Source of the DNA: Crocinitomicaceae bacterium
Lineage (GTDB): Bacteria > Bacteroidota > Bacteroidia > Flavobacteriales_G > Salibacteraceae
Length of the DNA: 44,031 nt
Direction of reading: 5' to 3'
Assembly (NCBI GenBank): GCA_002713215.1
Contig: PAVO01000003.1
Span: 1-44,031 of the forward strand
The notes below the pieces were generated by a model that worked only from the letters and a program-made list of their open reading frames with translations, did no database searches and had not been told where the DNA came from. How positions within the stretch are numbered: the stretch's first letter is position 1; each line of letters begins with the position of its first letter. Position numbers and translations under genes: made by a program. This document shows, piece after piece, positions 32,205 to 39,825 of the stretch.

Positions 32205-33581
32205 TTATAACTCATCTTTCTCATGGGTTTGGCTGGGATGAACTCGGTTTTTTTGAGCTTCCATTAATGGCCATACCTGATCCCAATATTTTTCGTGCCA
32301 TTTGCGTGGACTTGCATCAGGTCCCTCGAAGTCAAGAAGGTTTCTTGTAACGTATCTTCTATACCGACTTACAACCTCATTTTTCTTGCTTTTAGCCTTT
32401 ACCTTTTTCCATGTATTCAAGGTGGATTTCTGAACATGTTCCCAGCCTCGGAGTACTTTGTTATTCCCTTTACCTGAATCTCTTATAACGATAGCTTCCG
32501 ATGCCCATGCTTTCAATTCCGTATCAATAACATTAAATGTTTTTACTCCGGAATCAGTTGTCCCTTTTTCTCCCAAAAGTTCTTTGCCATGTACAACGCT
32601 ATCTTTGGCATGAGACAATTCATGGGTAACTGTAGAAAGTTTGTCGGCAAAGTCCGGTTCAATTGGTGCTCCTCTTTTAATTGCGCGCATGTCCTGTCCC
32701 AGTTCAGTAATTAGTTGATCTGGCATATATAATGTGGGTTTGCCATAAGGTGAAAATGCAGCTCTTCTACCAGATTCTACCTGGATTTCTGTAGGAGAAT
32801 TTTTTAGCGATTTAAATAAATTACCATACTCTTCCCCGGCTTTCCCCAAACCATCGGGGTTTAAAGAGGCCTCAAAAAGTCTTCCCCGACTTCCGCCATA
32901 GCTTGCATGCACAGTAGTTAAGAAAATGAACAACAGCACCAAAAAGGTAACCAACTTGCCTATAAAAGTTCCCTGAACCACTGGGTGGCTAATGAAAGAA
33001 GTCATTATCCTTTGCGTTGGGCTGGTCTCTGTTAGGTTCCCCCCTGACGAACTGGCCTTAGCTCCCATTACATCCGCTTCATGCTCCAAACCAGGATTAT
33101 CATTGATGGTAAGCGCTTCTTTCATTTGCATGGTTGCTTTGACCCTTCCCTGCTTTTGCTGAACCACATGCCAGGCTTCATGCGGCAAGTGCTTTTCTTG
33201 TCCTGAACTCAAGTGAATATTGGTCCCCTGAGCATAGGCATGTGCATGAAGTTGCGCAGGTTTTGGTGAATTGTAGTGGACCTTAACGTCATCCATCGAA
33301 TAACCCGAAAGGTTTTCTATTCCAGCCTTAAGCTTATCCGGCAAGCCAGTATTATTACCCTTTCGCTGTACGGTAGATTGATAGCCCAACGAATGTTTTC
33401 TAGAATACGATTGAATCTTTTTTAGCGATGAGGTTGACGAACGGTTATCTGAAAACCTTAATTCCTGGCTGTTAGTACTGGTTGGATGGCTTATCCGGTG
33501 TTGGTTTACCTTTTCCTGATCTCTAGTTCTATAGCCTTGCATATAAATGCCTAAACTAAAGTGCTCCATTGAAAATATCAA
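32205..33581 (-). CDS. DUF4157 (eCIS-associated) protein with a second zincin motif
   Basis: A 458-aa protein in three parts. Residues about 78-175 are a DUF4157 domain: LPDKLKAGIENLSGYSMDDV, VHYNS, AYAQGTNIHL, then HEAWH at 134-138 and the family end GLEHEADVMG. DUF4157 proteins are strongly linked to extracellular contractile injection systems (eCIS) and to secreted toxins. A hydrophobic span lies at about 207-226 (KLVTFLVLLFIFLTTVHA). The C-terminal part has a second HExxH, HELSH at 320-324, with TELKAWASEA about 32 residues later as a possible third-ligand helix, so it is probably a separate metallopeptidase domain. No eCIS structural genes are in the window. The start is uncertain: ATGs at residues 5 and 14 are also possible. 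Confidence 0.82.
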   Translation of the reverse strand: MIFSMEHFSLGIYMQGYRTRDQEKVNQHRISHPTSTNSQELRFSDNRSSTSSLKKIQSYSRKHSLGYQSTVQRKGNNTGLPDKLKAGIENLSGYSMDDVKVHYNSPKPAQLHAHAYAQGTNIHLSSGQEKHLPHEAWHVVQQKQGRVKATMQMKEALTINDNPGLEHEADVMGAKASSSGGNLTETSPTQRIMTSFISHPVVQGTFIGKLVTFLVLLFIFLTTVHASYGGSRGRLFEASLNPDGLGKAGEEYGNLFKSLKNSPTEIQVESGRRAAFSPYGKPTLYMPDQLITELGQDMRAIKRGAPIEPDFADKLSTVTHELSHAKDSVVHGKELLGEKGTTDSGVKTFNVIDTELKAWASEAIVIRDSGKGNNKVLRGWEHVQKSTLNTWKKVKAKSKKNEVVSRYRRYVTRNLLDFEGPDASPRKWHEKYWDQVWPLMEAQKNRVHPSQTHEKDEL

Positions 33582-33867
33582 TAAGGGAAAACCCGTATTT
33601 CTAATTCCATTACCACTCTTTCATTAGCAATCGATGGGATTAATAATTTTACCGACTATGATAAAGATTGAGCATCTATGTAGTCATACAAGTGGATTTA
33701 ATGACTATGTAAACGCTTCTATTTCCGTTTTCCTTATGGAACGCGATGAATGGCCATAATATGAGGTTCTTATGGAAAAGATTGCCCAACGACTGCAAGC
33801 ACTTAAGTATTAGGTAACGGTTAGTGCTATTCTTTTACCGGATGCACGTATTTTCCAAGTCACACAA
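33582..33867. other. Intergenic stretch holding a serine-hydrolase remnant
   Basis: No intact gene. The plus strand carries a broken coding remnant from 33658. The left 75 bases are AT-rich with no clear signal for the DUF4157 gene beyond its likely promoter. Confidence 0.4.
33658..33867 (+). pseudogene. Remnant of a serine hydrolase (class C beta-lactamase-like) gene
   Basis: From ATG 33658 the frame reads MIKIEHLCSHTSGFNDYVN, which fits the conserved 'ITIEHLLSHTSG' strand-helix of beta-lactamase-like serine hydrolases. It is broken by TAA at 33757 and TAG at 33811; both could be C-to-T changes of glutamine codons, since the frame stays open and protein-like around them (MEKIAQRLQALKY). Neither the catalytic SxxK nor the C-terminal half is present. 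The piece runs into the 3' end of the DUF302 gene on the other strand. The match is short, so chance similarity cannot be excluded. Confidence 0.35.
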
Positions 33868-34254
33868 TTAAATAGTAGAAATGACTCGTTTTAACTTTTC
33901 AAGGACTTCAGTTGCAATAGGTTCCAGCGATTCATTCTTTACGCTTTCCATGGCTACCACCGGATTAATAATTGAAACCACCACTGCGTTATCCTTTTCG
34001 TAGACAATTACATTGCAGGGCAACAACAACCCGATATTATCTTCTGCCTGAACAGCCTTGTACGCAAATCCCGGATTACAGGCGCCCAAAATCACATATC
34101 GTGGAATGTCTACGTCTAATTTGTTTTTAAGAGTAGTTCGCATGTCTATATTGGTAAGTACGCCAAACCCTTCCATTTTTAAGGCCTCCGTTGTATTCTC
34201 AACTACCTGATCAAACGAAACACTTTCGAATTTTTTGGTAAAATAGTAACTCAT
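33868..34254 (-). CDS. DUF302-domain protein
   Basis: A 128-aa protein that fits the DUF302 family over its whole length: the N-terminal YYFTKKFESVSFDQVVENTT, then GFGVLTNIDMRTTLKNKLDV, YVILGACNPGFAYKAVQAED and GLLLPCNVIVYEKD. The family has a small alpha/beta fold; some members are periplasmic and some bind thiols or are linked to redox genes. No signal peptide is present here, so it is probably cytoplasmic. It follows the thioredoxin gene by 24 bases on the same strand. Two conserved cysteines (in GACNPG and LLPCN) make a redox link with that thioredoxin plausible, though no function is proven for the family. Confidence 0.88.
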   Translation of the reverse strand: MSYYFTKKFESVSFDQVVENTTEALKMEGFGVLTNIDMRTTLKNKLDVDIPRYVILGACNPGFAYKAVQAEDNIGLLLPCNVIVYEKDNAVVVSIINPVVAMESVKNESLEPIATEVLEKLKRVISTI

Positions 34255-34278
34255 GTTTTTTTCTTTTAGAATAAGCTG

Positions 34279-34641
34279 TTATGCAGTTAAAAGCTCTTTA
34301 TCAATCACATTTTGCAAAGCACTTTTAGGTAAAGCTCCGGCCTGCATCATGGGTTGCTTTCCTCCTGTTGGGATAAAAAGAATACTGGGAATACTTCTTA
34401 TTTGAAACACAGCAGACAGTTCTTGTTCTACTTCAGTATCTACCTTGTAAATTTTTAGTTTATCTCCATACTCTTCGGAGAGTTCTTCCAATATAGGAGC
34501 TACCATTTTGCAAGGGCCGCACCAATCAGCGTAAAAATCAATAATTGCCGGAACATTGTCCTCATATTTCCATTCCTGGGACTTTTCATAGTTGAAAATG
34601 TCTGACTTAAATTGGTTTGCTGTAAGATTTATTGTCGCCAT
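34279..34641 (-). CDS. trxA: Thioredoxin
   Basis: A 120-aa thioredoxin-fold protein with the active site W40-C41-G-P-C44 (FYADWCGPCKMVAP) and the cis-proline loop RSIPSILFIP. An N-terminal extension of about 20 residues precedes the fold. It is cytoplasmic, without a signal peptide, and would reduce protein disulfides using thioredoxin reductase. The DUF302 gene follows by 24 bases, suggesting a shared transcript. The window contains no reductase gene. It may be an accessory thioredoxin rather than the main one, since the extension and the operon with DUF302 are not usual for the housekeeping gene; the symbol is therefore tentative. Confidence 0.9.
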   Translation of the reverse strand: MATINLTANQFKSDIFNYEKSQEWKYEDNVPAIIDFYADWCGPCKMVAPILEELSEEYGDKLKIYKVDTEVEQELSAVFQIRSIPSILFIPTGGKQPMMQAGALPKSALQNVIDKELLTA

Positions 34642-34913
34642 AATTTAATTTTTTGCAAAGGTGGGCATAGTTTATTCGTTGGTTTGTAACAATTGTAACA
34701 TTACCACTCTTAAAAGAGAGAATAATGCGGTTTTCAGAAGCCTGCTAAAATTAAGTTCTCATTAAGACAATAGTGTTCAACTCATCGAGACTTGAATCTT
34801 GTAAACCGCCGATCTTTATTAAAAAATTGGCCATTTGAAGGAGCTTAAGGTATTTCTAATATTGAGTAAGGGTATTTTCCAAATGTCCATTTATCAATAA
34901 CTAAACATTTGAT

Positions 34914-35231
34914 ATGGAAGAACAATATTTTAATGAAATCAGGAAACGGTTTTGCTCAAATGCTACTGAAATTGAGGAAGGTAAAATGATGAGTTTTGAG
35001 GCGATTAAATACAAACGAAAAGTATTCGCCTTCTTTACAGGAAATAAGAAAATGGTTTTTAAACTCGGTAAGGAATTCAATCCGGACACACAGGATTTTG
35101 ATATTAATGTGTTTAATCCTTACGTAAAGAGAGCCCCTTTTAATGGTTGGTTCGAAGTACCTTATTCTGCTAAGGAGTACTGGCCAACACTTACAGAAAA
35201 GTCGCTGAGTTTATTAAAGTCAGAAATGTAA
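34914..35231 (+). CDS. TfoX/Sxy N-terminal-like small protein
   Basis: A 105-aa protein that resembles the TfoX N-terminal domain: an early helix, then KMMSFEAIKYKRKVFAFFTG and KMVFKLGKEF, and the aromatic end GWFEVPYSAKEYWPTLTEKS. In gamma-proteobacteria TfoX/Sxy turns on competence genes, but the short single-domain versions widespread in other phyla are annotated by homology only and have no shown role in competence. There is no C-terminal TfoX domain. It stands alone on the plus strand, with 270 bases before it and 210 after. The family call is moderate. Confidence 0.7.
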   Translation: MEEQYFNEIRKRFCSNATEIEEGKMMSFEAIKYKRKVFAFFTGNKKMVFKLGKEFNPDTQDFDINVFNPYVKRAPFNGWFEVPYSAKEYWPTLTEKSLSLLKSEM

Positions 35232-35439
35232 TTACTACAGGTACATTACTGCGGGCTTCTAGTTCCTTTTTCGCAGTTAAAGATATCCTCTTTAAATTTA
35301 TCTGCTGCTAGATTTACTGTTGCATACTTAAAATGTTTCAGCAAAGTGAGGCTTGCTTTCAATTCCTTTGTAAAAGTGATTGTGCAACTTATACAATTCC
35401 ATTAATTTCATCAGCGTAACCCTTATTGGATGAAATTAA

Positions 35440-35802
35440 ATGGAACTAAATAATATGAATATGAAGGTATTTAACGAACTAAGTGATATAAAAGAGGTTG
35501 AAATAATGCCAGGGTTGCATGCTAAAATCCTGCATTCGAAAAATCAAACAATAGTTTTTTGGAGAATAGAAGAAGGTGCCGATTTACCTGCCCATTCACA
35601 CCCACATGAGCAAATTTCTATTATAAACAGCGGCGATTTCAAACTTCGAATTGGCAATAAAGAACGAGTTCTTTCCACCGGAAGCATTGCAATAATTCCT
35701 TCGAACGTTGAACATGAAGCTAAAGCCCTAACCTATTGTGAAATAACTGATGTTTTTAATCCGTGTCGTGAAGATTTAAAATACTCAGAGAATGAGGGTT
35801 GA
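35440..35802 (+). CDS. Cupin-domain protein
   Basis: A 120-aa cupin with an intact first metal motif, HSHPHEQISIINSGDF (three histidines plus E), and a second motif VLSTGSIAIIPSNVEHEAKA. It should bind a divalent metal. Two further ATGs lie within the first eight codons, so the start is uncertain by up to 21 bases. No signal peptide. It overlaps the next gene by 11 bases, so both are made together. That next gene ends in its own cupin domain. Small stand-alone cupins of this form may be isomerases, dioxygenases or ligand sensors; nothing in the sequence decides among them. Confidence 0.85.
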   Translation: MELNNMNMKVFNELSDIKEVEIMPGLHAKILHSKNQTIVFWRIEEGADLPAHSHPHEQISIINSGDFKLRIGNKERVLSTGSIAIIPSNVEHEAKALTYCEITDVFNPCREDLKYSENEG

Positions 35803-36616
35803 ACAATGTTCAATTGAAGACCTGGATCTTTCTTGTTTATTTTTTGAGAAGGCCATAGAATTTCAAAAACAAAAAGGAGGTCCCTCATACAAATTTGTAG
35901 ACCGGCAGCTGTTTCAGGAAGATATAGAAGCGGGAAGACAGCATAAAATAATTAACGACCGAAATGAAGTTGTTTTTTTATTCACACTTTGGGAGAATGA
36001 CGAGCATATCTGGATAGACAAACAAGAGGACGCTGCTCTTTATTTGCACCGCTTATTGGTCAACCCCGGCCATCGAGGGCAAGGGCACTTTAAACAAGCG
36101 CTTGATTGGATAGAGATATATGCTTACTGCAAAAGTGTGAACTACTTACGCCTGGACACCTTGGCCGATTCGGAAGGATTAACCCAGCTGTATGAAAAAC
36201 ACGGATTTCATAAAGTGGGGTTTTATCGTGTTCCAACGTCAAGCGAAGCTTCTCAAAACTCTCAAGGTAACCACGTTGTACTACTTGAACGAGAGCTTCA
36301 AACTGGTGCTTTGTATTTTGCAAATGAATCGTACATAGAAAACGCACCAGGTTTTAAAAGCCGAAGTAAATCCTTAGATAAATGGAAAGTGATCGAGGTG
36401 ACTATAGAAGATAGCTTTGTTGAAGAAGACTGGTGCAACAAAACCCATTTAGGCTATGTAACATCAGGTAAACTTGAAGTATTATTCAATAATGGAGATA
36501 GTAAGTTGTACCAGCCTGGTAAGATTTTATGGATAGCAGAAAATAATTCTCATAAAGCAACTTCGAAAACTGACTCAATTGCTCACGTTTTATTGTTTGA
36601 GCATGGTGTTGGTTAG
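35792..36616 (+). CDS. GNAT acetyltransferase fused to a cupin domain
   Basis: A 274-aa fusion. Residues about 1-165 form a GNAT fold with the acetyl-CoA loop seen as LLVNPGHRGQGHFKQALDW (R/Q-x-x-G-x-G/A-type) and the late YEKHGFHKVGFYRV strand. Residues about 190-270 are a cupin: HLGYVTSGKLEVLFNNGDS, then YQPGKILWIAENNSHKATS. The cupin has one clear histidine per half, so metal binding may be weak. The cupin could sense or hold the substrate acetylated by the first domain. The gene overlaps the upstream stand-alone cupin by 11 bases. The substrate is unknown. I am confident of both domains and that no stop separates them. Confidence 0.83.
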   Translation: MRVEQCSIEDLDLSCLFFEKAIEFQKQKGGPSYKFVDRQLFQEDIEAGRQHKIINDRNEVVFLFTLWENDEHIWIDKQEDAALYLHRLLVNPGHRGQGHFKQALDWIEIYAYCKSVNYLRLDTLADSEGLTQLYEKHGFHKVGFYRVPTSSEASQNSQGNHVVLLERELQTGALYFANESYIENAPGFKSRSKSLDKWKVIEVTIEDSFVEEDWCNKTHLGYVTSGKLEVLFNNGDSKLYQPGKILWIAENNSHKATSKTDSIAHVLLFEHGVG

Positions 36617-36695
36617 GAAATGAAATACCATTTATTGAGGTGCTATTAAAAGAATAGTGTGGGTTAGAAATATTACCTAATTAAAAAGAAACGTC

Positions 36696-36715
36696 ATTCC
36701 TGCGAAGGCAGGAAT
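36696..36715. repeat. Palindromic ATTCCTGC-GAAG-GCAGGAAT element
   Basis: A perfect 8-base inverted repeat with a GAAG loop, in the context CGTCATTCCTGCGAAGGCAG. This sequence type is a widespread intergenic palindrome that I recall from several bacterial phyla. One copy in this window. It may be a REP-like element or part of a transcript end for the GNAT-cupin operon. Confidence 0.6.
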
Positions 36716-36747
36716 CTAGAAATAACACTAGATTAGTTTCACTGAGT

Positions 36748-36767
36748 TCCCTTTTGTTTAAAAGGGA
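36748..36767. terminator. Hairpin TCCCTTTT-GTTT-AAAAGGGA between operons
   Basis: Perfect 8-base stem and 4-base loop, lying 132 bases after the GNAT-cupin stop. No uninterrupted U-run follows, so termination efficiency is doubtful. Confidence 0.35.
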
Positions 36768-36861
36768 GTTAGACTTTCTAAAAACGGAATGATTCCATAT
36801 TGAAATAAATACTAATATTGATTGCCCTTGTTAAACCAAAGTGTCAAATTATTTGCTTGAA

Positions 36862-38817
36862 ATGAAAAGTAGCCACTATTTAGTCATTCTTACTCTACTA
36901 CTTTTTACACAAACAATTCAGGCTCAGTTCTATACATTTGGAAATACACCTGAATGGGTGAATAAACTTGAAATTCCAAAAGAACCATCTGTTTCCAAGT
37001 ATGATGTTACCTCTGGCTTTTATTTGACTCTTGCAGATTATCAGGCTAAAGTTGATGAGGATGCTTTTTACATACGCGAGGTCAGCAATATTGTTTCTTA
37101 CAGCGGAGTCACCAATGCTTCTCAATTGAGCATTACTTATGATTCATCGTACCAGGAATTGATTTTACACCACCTAATAATATGGCGAAAGGGCAAAAAA
37201 ATAGACCGAACCAAGGACCTAAGTATTGAGATTTTGAACAATGAAAATGATCTTGACAAGGGAATTTATACTGGAACCATAACCGCATACGATAACCTGG
37301 AGGACATTCGTAAAAATGACTTAATTGACTTTGCTTATACATTAGTAGGCAAAAACCCAATATTTGGTGATAGTAAATACTTGTTTTATCCACTGGAATC
37401 AATGAACCCGGTTGATATGTATTCAGTAAGATTTATGTATCCCGAGGATAAACAATACGCCTTTAATTGTATTGATTGTGACAGTACCATAAAAATTAGC
37501 AATGTTAATGAGGGCGGTTATAAGCAAACAGAACTTGTATGCGAAAATTTAAAACCATTGAAGGTTGAGGATTACATTCCTACCTGGGACCTGCCATATA
37601 AGTACTTCACCTTAAGCAGCTTCAATTCGTGGAACGAGGTAAATGAATGGGCTCAGGACATATTTTCATTACCAAAGGAACAAGACCTAAATCAGGTATT
37701 TGAAGAAATATTTGATGGCAGTGAAACTACAGAAGAAAAGATAAATAAGATCATTGATTATGTTCAAGACGACATTCGATATATGGGTATTGAATCTGGA
37801 ATTGGTAGTATAAAGCCTTTTACTCCTGAAAAAGTGGTAAAGCAGCGTTTTGGGGATTGTAAAGACAAGTCTCTTCTGCTGGTTACTTTGCTTAAGAAAA
37901 TTGGAGTAGAAAAAGCGTATCCGGTATTGGTAAATACATCTTTAAAAAACAGTTTAGACCAACAACAGCCTTCCGCTGAGTTATTTAACCATTGCATTGC
38001 AAAATATGAGTTCCAGGACAGTATCTATTGGTTAGACCCAACCATAAGCGTTCAGGGAGGAGATTTCAAAGAGGTTTATACACCCGATTATGGAAAAGTA
38101 TTAGTAGTTGGTGAAAACAGAGATTCACTTCAAACCATGACAACAAAAACTGATGGCGCTACTATTTACATCGAAGAAGAATATTTCATGAATTCATTTA
38201 CTGAACCTGCCTTGCTGGAAGTCAAATCGGTTAGATCTGGCTATGAAGCGGATCAAAGAAGAGCCTTGCTGGAGTATTATCAGCTTGAAGACCTCTCGAA
38301 AAGCGTGACGGATGAAATGAAATTATACTTTCCTCATGTCGAAAAAATTGACGAAATAAAGATTGATGATGACATTGAGAAGAACCTATTTACAGTGAAA
38401 TATAAATACGAGGTTGATGGGTTTTGGCAGGACGGGAACAAAAGCTCAAACTATTCGCATTTTGGGTATTGGTTATACCGATTCGAACCACAAAGCCTCT
38501 ATTACTATTTAACCAAATCAGCTTGTTCGGAAAGAGAAAATGACTACGAAGTAATTTACCCTGTAAATTTAAGCTACCGGGCCATTCTGCACTTTCCCAA
38601 GGAAATTCTCATTTCCGACGATATTAACCTGATAGAAAATGAGATAATTTCTTACAACGAGATTACGGAACAAATTGACAAGAATTCTATTGTGATTGAT
38701 TACCAGTTAAAAATTAAGAAAGATCACATTAAGGCAGAAAGTTTTATGGACATCTGTGAAGAACTTAATGATTTGGTTGAACATCTTCCGCAAGTAATAT
38801 ATTTCCTGAAAAAATAA
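36862..38817 (+). CDS. DUF3857/transglutaminase-like secreted protein
   Basis: I chose the ATG at 36862 over a GTG 21 bases earlier because it starts a clean signal peptide (SSHYLVILTLLLFTQTIQAQ), giving 651 aa. An N-terminal DUF3857 domain (about 50-225; LIDFAYTLVGKNPIFGD) is followed by a transglutaminase-like domain (about 265-400). Its Cys-His-Asp triad is visible: C333 in RFGDCKDKS, H377 in LFNHCIAKY, and D392 in YWLDPT. A beta-rich DUF3858-like region completes it. In Bacteroidota these are envelope proteins of uncertain role; the triad suggests peptidase or crosslinking chemistry on peptides. The MORN-repeat gene starts 10 bases downstream, so the two are an operon. Confidence 0.85.
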   Translation: MKSSHYLVILTLLLFTQTIQAQFYTFGNTPEWVNKLEIPKEPSVSKYDVTSGFYLTLADYQAKVDEDAFYIREVSNIVSYSGVTNASQLSITYDSSYQELILHHLIIWRKGKKIDRTKDLSIEILNNENDLDKGIYTGTITAYDNLEDIRKNDLIDFAYTLVGKNPIFGDSKYLFYPLESMNPVDMYSVRFMYPEDKQYAFNCIDCDSTIKISNVNEGGYKQTELVCENLKPLKVEDYIPTWDLPYKYFTLSSFNSWNEVNEWAQDIFSLPKEQDLNQVFEEIFDGSETTEEKINKIIDYVQDDIRYMGIESGIGSIKPFTPEKVVKQRFGDCKDKSLLLVTLLKKIGVEKAYPVLVNTSLKNSLDQQQPSAELFNHCIAKYEFQDSIYWLDPTISVQGGDFKEVYTPDYGKVLVVGENRDSLQTMTTKTDGATIYIEEEYFMNSFTEPALLEVKSVRSGYEADQRRALLEYYQLEDLSKSVTDEMKLYFPHVEKIDEIKIDDDIEKNLFTVKYKYEVDGFWQDGNKSSNYSHFGYWLYRFEPQSLYYYLTKSACSERENDYEVIYPVNLSYRAILHFPKEILISDDINLIENEIISYNEITEQIDKNSIVIDYQLKIKKDHIKAESFMDICEELNDLVEHLPQVIYFLKK

Positions 38818-38827
38818 TTTTAGTCGT

Positions 38828-39745
38828 TTGAAAAAGAACTTATTCTTCCTATTGATTTTTATCTTATTCCTTAACAATGGTTTCTCGCAGGATACCATCA
38901 GGCGATATTATGACGCGGATTGGAAAGAGGTTTCAAATAAAAATGCAGCCATTTATTTTGGCAAATTCTATAAGGACACCAACAAAACCTGGGTAAAAAA
39001 GGACTATTACATGACCAGCCAAATTCAAATGATCGGGCGATTTAAATCCAAAAAACTAAAAGTTAAACACGGTCACTTTATTTATTACCACGAAAATGGC
39101 GAAGTCAGCTTGGAAGGCGATTATGTAGAAGGGAATAGAGAAGGGATATGGAAGGCCTTTTACGACAATAAAAAACCGAAGTCAGAGGGGCAATACGCCA
39201 ACGGAGACTATGTTGGTCATTGGAAGTTCTTTCATGAAAATGGTGAACTAAAATCAGAGGGTAAATACGTTGAGGATAGAATTCATGGTAAATGGGTTTA
39301 TTATTTCGACAACGGTCAGGTTAGTTCTATGGGAGAATACGATAACGGATATTCCATAAAAAACTGGATTTATTATCACGAGAATGGTATCAAAAAAGCA
39401 TCAGGGAATTATAAAGAGGGTGAAAAAATTGAAACCTGGAATTACTTCTACGACAATGGAGTAAAACAAACCGAAGAAGTCTATGAGGAAGGGAAGCTAG
39501 TCTCGGCCATAGGGTATTTTAAGAATGGAAGCAAACAGTTTACTGGTGTGTATTCCAATGGTATGGCGCATGGTGAATTTAAATACTGGAATCCTAGAGG
39601 GCGTTTAATTCAAAAAGGTAATTACGATCAAGGAAAACTAAACGGCACCTGGGAAAGGTATTTTAAAGACGGTAAACTGCAATTGTACTACGAAGATGGC
39701 GAGCTGCTAGGGAAGAAATTTGGAGGCATGGTAAGGTCTCAATAA
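38828..39745 (+). CDS. Exported MORN-repeat (YwqK-like) protein
   Basis: A 305-aa protein read from a TTG start 10 bases after the transglutaminase-like gene; the start gives a clear signal peptide (KNLFFLLIFILFLNNGFSQ). From about residue 70 to 295 it is built of about nine repeats of roughly 23 residues, with the form G.W..Y..NG....G.Y..G (for example HENGEVSLEGDYVEGNREG). These match MORN_2 repeats, which in databases are often labelled 'toxin-antitoxin system YwqK family antitoxin'. That label is not supported by context here: the neighbour is a secreted transglutaminase-like protein, so a surface or periplasmic partner is likelier. MORN repeats bind lipids or proteins. Confidence 0.85.
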   Translation: MKKNLFFLLIFILFLNNGFSQDTIRRYYDADWKEVSNKNAAIYFGKFYKDTNKTWVKKDYYMTSQIQMIGRFKSKKLKVKHGHFIYYHENGEVSLEGDYVEGNREGIWKAFYDNKKPKSEGQYANGDYVGHWKFFHENGELKSEGKYVEDRIHGKWVYYFDNGQVSSMGEYDNGYSIKNWIYYHENGIKKASGNYKEGEKIETWNYFYDNGVKQTEEVYEEGKLVSAIGYFKNGSKQFTGVYSNGMAHGEFKYWNPRGRLIQKGNYDQGKLNGTWERYFKDGKLQLYYEDGELLGKKFGGMVRSQ

Positions 39746-39746
39746 T

Positions 39747-39777
39747 ACCAACTTCCCCTTAATATCCCACCGTTGGT
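39747..39777. terminator. Possible bidirectional terminator between convergent genes
   Basis: ACCAAC and GTTGGT form a 6-base stem around a 19-base loop, in the 80-base gap between the convergent MORN and aspA genes. The loop is long and only TTTC follows, so support is weak. Confidence 0.25.
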
Positions 39778-39825
39778 TTCGATCAGGTTACTCCCCCTAA
39801 AAGCCCGTATAGAAAAGTAGGGATA

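Noticed and set aside
38828-39745. Toxin-antitoxin system (from the usual YwqK antitoxin label)
   Set aside because: The protein has a signal peptide and no toxin gene is adjacent; the repeats are generic MORN repeats.
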